The notes below the pieces were generated by a model. That model saw only the letters and a list, made by a program, of their open reading frames with translations. It had not been told where the DNA came from and did no database searches. Shown here in pieces: positions 58,791-64,000 of a stretch of 64,000 nucleotides of DNA. Numbering within the stretch: position 1 is the stretch's first letter; each line of letters begins with the position of its first letter. Source of the DNA: CAZRWD01 sp964603785 (GTDB taxonomy: Bacteria > Fermentibacterota > Fermentibacteria > Fermentibacterales > Fermentibacteraceae); contig CAZRWD010000005.1 of the NCBI GenBank assembly GCA_964603785.1, forward strand, positions 62,001 through 126,000, written 5' to 3'. The position numbers were made by a program, and so were the translations under genes.

Positions 58791-61034
58791 GTGCATACCA
58801 GACTCGTTCTTGTGCTTGCCGCAACCGCTTCCATGGCCTTCGCGGGAACTGCCTGGAGAGCTCCGCTGGAGGTGGAGACGGCGAGGTACCTCGGGATGGA
58901 CGGCGACGACATCCTGGTCGAGTTCGGCCTGCAGGCCCTCACCGTCGACCAGGCGGTCGTGGACGGCTTCGGCCAGGCGAGCGTGTTCAGGGTGCCGTCG
59001 GCCGGCATGCTCGCCGAGATCGGGAGCCCGGACCTCCCGGCCGTGAGGCGCATGGTCATGGTCGGCAACACGGGCGGCTACCGCCTGGAGGTCGTCTCCG
59101 AGGAGACCGCCCCCCTCGGCAGGTTCGGCATCGCCCCCTGGCAGGAGCCAGTGACGAGGAGCGGAGAGGCATCCCCCTACAGGCAGGACCCCGCGGTCTA
59201 CGGCTCCTCCGGGTTCTTCCCCGGCGAGGCGGCCACTCTCGAGGAGATAGTGATCCTTCGCGACCTCAGGGTGGCCTGGGTGAGGTTCAATCCCGTCCGC
59301 CACAATCCGGTGACCGGTGAGACCATGATCACGACAAGCTGCGTCGTGAGGCTCGTCCCCACCGGCGGGCCGGGCGAGAACGAGCTCGTGCGCGCCGCCA
59401 GCGGCATCACGACCGAGTTCCTGCCCTTCTACGAGGATGTGCTCGGGTTCGACCCGGCGGCCGGCAACGCCATCGACGGCTGCTACCTGGTGATCGGCAC
59501 CGACGCCAGCATCGCACTGTGCCAGGACCTGATCGACTGGAAGATGGAGAAGGGCTACGAGGTCGAGTACGGCATCGTCCCCACCATCGGGAGCACCTCG
59601 GCGGCGATAGACGCCTGGATAGAGAACGCATTCAACACCTGGAGCAACCCGCCCCTGTACCTGCTCATCTGCGGGAGCAACACCTCCGTGCCCACCCCGA
59701 TGTCCGGCAGCACGGCCCAGGACAACCTCTACGGCGTGGTCGGCTCGGGCAGCGTGCCCTCCATACACCTGGGCAGGATATGCAACCAGGACACCGACGA
59801 CCTCGCCTACCAGACCTGGAAGATCTACAACTACGAGTTCGATCCCTACATGCCCACGCCCAGCTGGTTCCAGAATGCCATAAGCATCGGCTCCACCGAC
59901 TTCCAGGATCCCGCCCACAGCTGGGAGTACGCCCAGATCTTCATGGCCCACGGCATGACGGTCGACTACTTCTGCTCCTCGGGCGGCATGAACCCCACGG
60001 TGGCCGCCATCTCCGCCAGCGTGAACGAGGGCACCTCCCTCATCAGCTACATCGGCCACGGCGACACCCAGTACTGGGTCACCTCCGGCTTCGACAACGC
60101 CGACGTGGCAGCGCTCACGAACGGCAGGAGGCTGCCCTGGATCAACTCCATCGCCTGCTACAACGGCGCCTACACGAGCGCCTACTGCTTCGCGGAGGCA
60201 TGGATGAACGAGGGCTCGATCTCGACGCCCAAGGGCGCCGTCGGCTTCATGGGCGCGACCACCGCCAGCCCCGTCGGCCCGACCGACTCCCTGGCCGAGT
60301 ACACCTTCCGCGGTTACTTCGAGGAGGAGATCTGGCACATGGGCGCCGCGGTCGACTACGGCAAGCAGAAGGTCTTCGAGTTCTACGGCTCCGGCGGCGC
60401 GTCGAACAACAACATGCACCTCGTCTTCGGCTGCCCCGAGACCGACATCTTCTGCACCACCTCGCCGCTGCCCGTCCTCGCGGGCGCCCACTCCTCCACC
60501 ATCAACCCCGGGACCTTCAACGTCACGGTGACCTCGGGCGGTTCGCCGGTGCAGGGAGCGCTCGTCGGCGCGGTGCAGGGAACCACATACCTCGACGGGG
60601 CCTACACCAACGCCTCGGGAGTGGCGAGCCTCTCGATCCCGTCGCTCTCCCCCAGCCCCTGGGTCACCATCACCGCCACATATCACAACAGGGTGCCCTA
60701 CCGCGGCTCGGCCAACCCCGGGACCGGAGTGGGCGAGGGCGGCACCGGGCTCGTGCCGAGCCTGTTCCTCGGCAGCCCGTCGCCCAACCCGTTCTCCTCG
60801 GCGGCCACGCTCGCGGTCGGCATGCCCGGCAGCGGCCATGCCCGCATCGACGTCTACGACATGACCGGCAGGATCGTCCGCACGATAAGCGACGGCGAAC
60901 TCGCCGAGGGCATGCACACGATCTCCTGGACAGGCACGGATGACACCGGCAGGCCTCTGGCCGACGGTGTCTACATGATCCGGCTGTCCGGGCCGGGAGG
61001 CTCGGTCTCCAGGGCCTGCGTCCTGCTGAGGTAG
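58791..61034 (+). CDS. Gingipain-like C25 cysteine peptidase with FlgD-like C-terminal domain
   Basis: A 747-residue secreted peptidase. Signal peptide at residues 1-18 (LVLVLAATASMAFAG). The C25 domain (about 225-575) has the catalytic His in ISYIGHGDTQYWVTS near 421 and Cys in IACYNGAYTSAY near 454. A beta-sandwich follows (NPGTFNVTVTSGGSPVQGAL), then a FlgD/Por-type C-terminal domain (residues 660-747: PNPFSSAATLAVG, IDVYDMTGRIVRTI, GVYMIRLS), like domains that direct export or surface anchoring in FCB bacteria. GTG start with GGGGAGG 7 bases upstream. Confidence 0.92.
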   Translation: MHTRLVLVLAATASMAFAGTAWRAPLEVETARYLGMDGDDILVEFGLQALTVDQAVVDGFGQASVFRVPSAGMLAEIGSPDLPAVRRMVMVGNTGGYRLEVVSEETAPLGRFGIAPWQEPVTRSGEASPYRQDPAVYGSSGFFPGEAATLEEIVILRDLRVAWVRFNPVRHNPVTGETMITTSCVVRLVPTGGPGENELVRAASGITTEFLPFYEDVLGFDPAAGNAIDGCYLVIGTDASIALCQDLIDWKMEKGYEVEYGIVPTIGSTSAAIDAWIENAFNTWSNPPLYLLICGSNTSVPTPMSGSTAQDNLYGVVGSGSVPSIHLGRICNQDTDDLAYQTWKIYNYEFDPYMPTPSWFQNAISIGSTDFQDPAHSWEYAQIFMAHGMTVDYFCSSGGMNPTVAAISASVNEGTSLISYIGHGDTQYWVTSGFDNADVAALTNGRRLPWINSIACYNGAYTSAYCFAEAWMNEGSISTPKGAVGFMGATTASPVGPTDSLAEYTFRGYFEEEIWHMGAAVDYGKQKVFEFYGSGGASNNNMHLVFGCPETDIFCTTSPLPVLAGAHSSTINPGTFNVTVTSGGSPVQGALVGAVQGTTYLDGAYTNASGVASLSIPSLSPSPWVTITATYHNRVPYRGSANPGTGVGEGGTGLVPSLFLGSPSPNPFSSAATLAVGMPGSGHARIDVYDMTGRIVRTISDGELAEGMHTISWTGTDDTGRPLADGVYMIRLSGPGGSVSRACVLLR

Positions 61035-61053
61035 GGCGCGGCTCCGTCCTCAT

Positions 61054-61081
61054 GGGGGCCGGTCCGCGAGGGCCGGCCCCC
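61054..61081 (+). terminator. 12-bp hairpin with GCGA tetraloop after the C25 gene
   Basis: GGGGGCCGGTCC (61054-61065) pairs with GGGCCGGCCCCC (61070-61081), with one G-U pair and a GCGA (GNRA-type) tetraloop. The following bases are not U-rich. Probably marks the end of the C25 transcript. Confidence 0.5.
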
Positions 61082-61093
61082 GCTGCATCGTTC

Positions 61094-61122
61094 TTGACGG
61101 CCGCGGGGCGCCGGGCTAGATT
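61094..61122 (+). promoter_or_regulatory. Promoter of rpsD
   Basis: TTGACG (61094-61099) and TAGATT (61117-61122) lie 17 bases apart, 71 bases upstream of the S4 start. Confidence 0.7.
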
Positions 61123-61162
61123 CTGCGAGCTTTTGCGACAGTTCGGCTTCTAATCGTTGCTT

Positions 61163-61178
61163 GCCGCCTCCCGGCGGC
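61163..61178 (+). promoter_or_regulatory. Leader hairpin just before the rpsD ribosome-binding site
   Basis: GCCGCC (61163-61168) pairs with GGCGGC (61173-61178) around TCCC. The S4 ribosome-binding site GGAGG (61181-61185) starts two bases later, so folding or protein binding here could control translation. S4 represses its own mRNA in E. coli; a link here is inference. Confidence 0.35.
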
Positions 61179-61193
61179 GCGGAGGTTCGTCAG

Positions 61194-61808
61194 GTGTCAG
61201 TCTACAGAGGGCCCAGGTTGAGGAAGGTCAGATCGCTCGGGGTGTCGCTCCCCGGACTCACCCACAAGGAGCCGGGCAAGCGCAAGCTCCCTCCAGGCGA
61301 GGCGGGCGGCCAGCACCGCAGGCGCAGGGTGTCGGTCTACAGGATGCAGCTTGCCGAGAAGCAGAAGATCCGCTTCAACTACGGCCTTTCGGAGAAGCAG
61401 CTCAGGGCCTACTACGAGGAGGCCTCGCGCCTTCCCGGCGAGACGGGCGTCAACCTGCTGTCCCTGGTCGAGCGCAGGCTGGACAACGTCGTCGCCAGAT
61501 CCGGCTTCGCGCCCACCATCCCGGCCGCGAGACAGCTCGTGGCTCACGGGCATGTGACCGTCAACGGCAGGAAGGTGGACATCCCTTCGTTCTCGGTCGG
61601 CGTGGGAGACATAGTCTCGCTGAAGGAGAAGAGCCGCGACCTGAAGGTGGTCACCGAGAACATAGCCGCCGGCAGGGGAGTGGGCGTGCCGCAGTTCCTC
61701 GAGGTCGACCCCAAGGCGAGGAAGATCGCCATGAAGTCGCTCCCGGCGCGGGATGACGTCAGCCTGGAGGTCTCCGAGCGGATGGTCGTCGAGTACTACT
61801 CCAAGTAG
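61194..61808 (+). CDS. rpsD: 30S ribosomal protein uS4
   Basis: uS4, 204 residues, a primary 16S rRNA-binding assembly protein. The start SVYRGPRLRKVRSLG, the LSEKQLRAYYEEA helix, the S4 RNA-binding domain (ERRLDNVVARSGFAPTIPAA, LVAHGHVTVNGRKVDIPSF) and the tail VEYYSK are typical. No zinc-binding cysteines. GTG 61194 has GGAGG 8 bases upstream; TTG 61161 is less likely. It stands alone with its own promoter and terminator instead of in the rpsK-rpoA-rplQ cluster. Confidence 0.96.
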   Translation: MSVYRGPRLRKVRSLGVSLPGLTHKEPGKRKLPPGEAGGQHRRRRVSVYRMQLAEKQKIRFNYGLSEKQLRAYYEEASRLPGETGVNLLSLVERRLDNVVARSGFAPTIPAARQLVAHGHVTVNGRKVDIPSFSVGVGDIVSLKEKSRDLKVVTENIAAGRGVGVPQFLEVDPKARKIAMKSLPARDDVSLEVSERMVVEYYSK

Positions 61809-61823
61809 CCGTTCATCGATCCT

Positions 61824-61861
61824 CCGAAGGTCCCCGGCCCCGCCCGGGGACCTTCGGTTTT
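61824..61861 (+). terminator. Intrinsic terminator of rpsD
   Basis: CCGAAGGTCCCCGG (61824-61837) pairs perfectly with CCGGGGACCTTCGG (61844-61857) and is followed by TTTT (61858-61861). The only canonical hairpin plus U-tract terminator in the window. Confidence 0.88.
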
Positions 61862-61962
61862 AACATCTTTCACATTCGCAGTGCAGACGCAACCCCCGCA
61901 ACAGCCTGGAAATCCACCTCCTCCCGACGCGCCTTCAGCCACCCGCAGACCGCAGCTGCCGG

Positions 61963-61991
61963 TTGACCAGCCCTCCGGCCGGCCAGATACT
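61963..61991 (+). promoter_or_regulatory. Candidate promoter of the methyltransferase gene
   Basis: TTGACC (61963-61968) and GATACT (61986-61991) are separated by 17 bases, about 40 bases upstream of the start. Confidence 0.5.
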
Positions 61992-62029
61992 CCCCGGACG
62001 GCACTCCCGATATCTCCCGCACGGCGGAG

Positions 62030-62845
62030 GTGCGCTTGCCTTTCGATGGGTTCGCCCGGCCGAAGCAGGTCGACGGCATCGAGGACTGCTGCTTCTATCA
62101 CACGATCGACCTTCCCGGCCACGGAACGGTCGAGGGTCCGTGGGACATCAGGGCCGGCGTGGACGACTACCTCGGCCACGTAGACCTCCGGGGCAGGTCC
62201 GTTCTCGAGCTGGGCCCCGCGAGCGGCTTCATGACATTCCAGATGGAGGCTCGCGGCGCTTCAGTCGTCTGTTACGACCTCTCGCCCGGGCAGGACTGGG
62301 ACGTGATCCCCTACGCCGGCCGCGACGCGTCGATCGAGATGGCCGAGATGAGGCGGGAGATAGGCAGGATCAACAACTCCTTCTGGCTCTCCCACCGTCT
62401 CCTGGGCTCGAGGGCCAGGATGGTGCACGGTCACGCGTACGACCTGCCCGCGGACCTGGGCACCTTCGACGTCTGCCTTCTCGGAAGCATCCTGCTGCAC
62501 CTGCGCGATCCCTTCCTCGCCATGCAGAGGGCCCTGGCCCTGACCAGGGAGACGGCGATAGTGACCGACATGCTCCCCCGTTCGGACTTCCTGCCCCGTG
62601 GGCTGAGGAGGCTGCTCCCCGGGATCCTCAGGCAGCCGGTGACGGGATTCGCTCCCGACCCGGTGTCGCAGAGGCCGACCGACACATGGTGGAAGCTGCA
62701 TCCGGAGATCGTTCAGAGATACCTGGGAGTCCTGGGTTTCGGCGAGACCGTGGTGACGTTTCACAGACAGACCTTCAGGGGTCGGAGGCTTCGCCTCTTC
62801 ACCGTCGTGGGACGGAGGACCCGGGGAGGACCTGCAGCTACCTGA
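62030..62845 (+). CDS. SAM-dependent methyltransferase
   Basis: A 271-residue methyltransferase. WDIRAGVDDYLGHVDLRG followed by VLELGPASGFMTFQM (SAM motif I), GTFDVCLLGSILLHLRDP (motif II) and RGLRRLLPG give a layout like CmoB/DUF1698-type methyltransferases. Substrate unknown. GTG 62030 overlaps the GGAGG itself; TTG 62036 is better spaced and may be the true start. Its last 8 bases overlap the convergent BNR gene. Confidence 0.8.
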   Translation: MRLPFDGFARPKQVDGIEDCCFYHTIDLPGHGTVEGPWDIRAGVDDYLGHVDLRGRSVLELGPASGFMTFQMEARGASVVCYDLSPGQDWDVIPYAGRDASIEMAEMRREIGRINNSFWLSHRLLGSRARMVHGHAYDLPADLGTFDVCLLGSILLHLRDPFLAMQRALALTRETAIVTDMLPRSDFLPRGLRRLLPGILRQPVTGFAPDPVSQRPTDTWWKLHPEIVQRYLGVLGFGETVVTFHRQTFRGRRLRLFTVVGRRTRGGPAAT

Positions 62846-64000
62846 GAACCAGCAGCCTCTCCACCGCCGAGTCGGCCCCCGCCTCGACCCTCGCGAAATA
62901 GACTCCGCTGCAGAGCCCCTCCAGCCACAGCTGAACGTCATTGGCGCCCTGTCCCAGGTCGACCCCGCAGATCTCACGGACCAGCCTTCCGGAGGCGTCG
63001 TAGATCCCGATCCCGGCCGTGCAGTCACGCGGACAGCACAGCGAGAGGACCGCGGACCCGCTTGTCGCGGGACACGGGAAGACCGAGGTCGAGAAGTCCG
63101 GAGCGACGGGAGCGGCCTCCTCCCCGATCGAGACGTCCGTGACGAACCTCAGGATCGTCGCCTCCGTCCCGCATGCCCAGACTGTGCCGTCGTCCCTCGC
63201 AGCCAGCTCGTTCAGGAGACCGGTGGATGTCCTGGCCCAGTCGAGCGCCCATGTCGATCCCGCGTCGTCCGTGCGGTAGATCATCGAGCCGTCGGCCGAG
63301 AGCGCCCATCCGGAAGCCGCGTCGACCATCAGGATGTCTCTCCCCGAGGCGCAGGGCAGCTGTGCGACATGATCCCAGGTCTGCCCCCCATCCGGGGTCC
63401 GGCTGACCAGCCCGCTTGCGCTGAGGGCCCATCCGTGCGCCGGATCGGTGAACCAGAGAGAGACGACCGGGTTCATGAGCGGTGAGGGCGGGGGTACCTG
63501 CCTCGTCCATGTGGTGCCGTCGGTGGTGTGGGAGATGAACGCCCCGGCTCCCGAACCGCCCGCGATCCAGCCGGTCGACGCATCCGTGAAGAAGGCGTCG
63601 AGGATGTCCGAATCAGTCTCCGAAGGCTGCCTCGTCCAGGTCGCACCCGAGTCCGTCGACTTCATCAGAAGGCCGCCCGCTCCGTGGAGCCAGCCGGTCC
63701 AGGCATCCGCGAAGGCCATCCCGAGTACATCCTGTTCCGCACCGGGATCGGCCGGGGACCAGGTGGTCCCCCCGTCGACGGTCCTCCACACGATGACGCC
63801 CTGTTCGTCCGGGTCCCCGCAGAGCATCCAGCCGTGCAGCCCGTCGGCGAACCGCACCTGGGACCCGCCCGGGGCCGAAGGCAGGAAATGCCATTCCGAC
63901 CCGTCCGGCGAGACATCGCAGCAGCCGTCGGGATCGACGGCGAACGCCGGGGAGCCTCCCGCCCACGCGAGTGAGGAGTATTCGGTCTCGGTGCCCCAGA
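62838..64000 (-). CDS. BNR/Ycf48-like repeat protein with FlgD-like C-terminal domain, 5' truncated by window edge
   Basis: The frame is open to the right edge of the window, so the N-terminus with any signal peptide is missing; GTG 63857 is internal. The visible 387 residues have repeated WRTVDGGTTWSP, MKSTDSGATWTRQ, SHTTDGTTWTRQ and VSRTPDGGQTWDHV blades, typical of BNR/Ycf48-like beta-propellers. The C-terminal 85 residues (IGIYDASGRLVREICGVDLG, SGVYFARVEAG) form a FlgD/Por-like domain like that of the C25 peptidase, so both are likely exported by the same route. Confidence 0.88.
   Translation of the reverse strand, partial: WGTETEYSSLAWAGGSPAFAVDPDGCCDVSPDGSEWHFLPSAPGGSQVRFADGLHGWMLCGDPDEQGVIVWRTVDGGTTWSPADPGAEQDVLGMAFADAWTGWLHGAGGLLMKSTDSGATWTRQPSETDSDILDAFFTDASTGWIAGGSGAGAFISHTTDGTTWTRQVPPPSPLMNPVVSLWFTDPAHGWALSASGLVSRTPDGGQTWDHVAQLPCASGRDILMVDAASGWALSADGSMIYRTDDAGSTWALDWARTSTGLLNELAARDDGTVWACGTEATILRFVTDVSIGEEAAPVAPDFSTSVFPCPATSGSAVLSLCCPRDCTAGIGIYDASGRLVREICGVDLGQGANDVQLWLEGLCSGVYFARVEAGADSAVERLLVLR

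Noticed and set aside
1..64000. CRISPR arrays, tRNA or rRNA genes, prophage or intact insertion sequences
   Set aside because: No regularly spaced repeats, cloverleaf-like intergenic sequence, phage structural genes or paired transposase ends were found by reading.

Overview
This is a GC-rich, densely packed bacterial chromosome segment with a strong preference for AGG and CGC/CGG arginine codons. Many genes start inside the previous stop codon (ATGA, GTGA, TTGA and TGATG junctions), and GTG or TTG starts are common. Several traits point to a didermic, largely anaerobic bacterium of the wider FCB (Fibrobacteres-Chlorobi-Bacteroidetes) group, possibly a candidate phylum such as Fermentibacterota. 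These are a short RpoD-type sigma factor without region 1.1, a gingipain-like C25 peptidase and a BNR-repeat protein that both end in FlgD/Por-like domains, a PilMNOPQ pilus system with an outer-membrane secretin, and anaerobe-type oxygen defence genes. The lineage is an inference; there is no rRNA in the window.

Layout. 1-2894 (+): 3' end of thrS, then infC-rpmI-rplT and cell-division genes (ZapB-like, zapA). 2895-16065 (+): a long coupled run rny-ymdB-ispA-dxs-nadK-recN-pgsA-smc-ftsY plus an ABC ATPase, joining RNA decay, isoprenoid and NADP synthesis, DNA repair, phospholipid synthesis, chromosome organisation and protein targeting. 16058-19451: secreted DUF2259 protein (-), TrpB2-type tryptophan synthase (+), CorA (-). 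19523-22230 (+): ECF sigma cassette with its own ECF-like promoter, then a DUF169 protein and a ferritin-like protein. 22242-25658 (-): operon of DOMON lipoprotein, TudS/DUF1722 protein, class II photolyase and flavin reductase. 25720-29959 (+): PAS-GGDEF protein, HisRS and a membrane SpoIIE-type phosphatase. 30045-33031 (+): oxygen-defence island (desulfoferrodoxin, ferritin, AhpD-fRMsr fusion, flavodiiron protein). 32979-39084: O-antigen-ligase-like protein, acetate kinase, a REP-like inverted-repeat element, a GT2 and a GT-C-like glycosyltransferase, and a small regulator-like protein.

39166-45202 (+): type IV pilus alignment/secretin operon with unusual architecture: a PilM-PilN fusion, an extra lipoprotein, PilO, a propeller-PilP lipoprotein and PilQ. 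45207-47813 (+): rsmD, coaD, aminotransferase, zinc-ribbon protein. 47794-50168 (-): GmhA-like isomerase, degenerate sugar nucleotidyltransferase and methyltransferase, probably for a surface sugar. 50208-57847 (+): RpoD, M23 peptidase, methyltransferase, tricorn-like protease, isocitrate dehydrogenase-family enzyme, HD protein. 57858-58649 (-): REP-transposase-like protein. 58707-64000: C25 peptidase, rpsD with its own promoter and terminator, a methyltransferase and a BNR-repeat protein running off the window.

The most unusual parts are the pilus alignment complex, which resembles GspL of type II secretion in its fusion; the REP-like element that supplies the last codons of a glycosyltransferase; the AhpD-fRMsr fusion; and the photolyase operon that carries its own flavin reductase-like and TudS partners. 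No tRNA, rRNA, CRISPR array, prophage or intact insertion sequence was seen. No gene-free stretch exceeds 300 bases; the longest, 16760-17056, shows no convincing signal.
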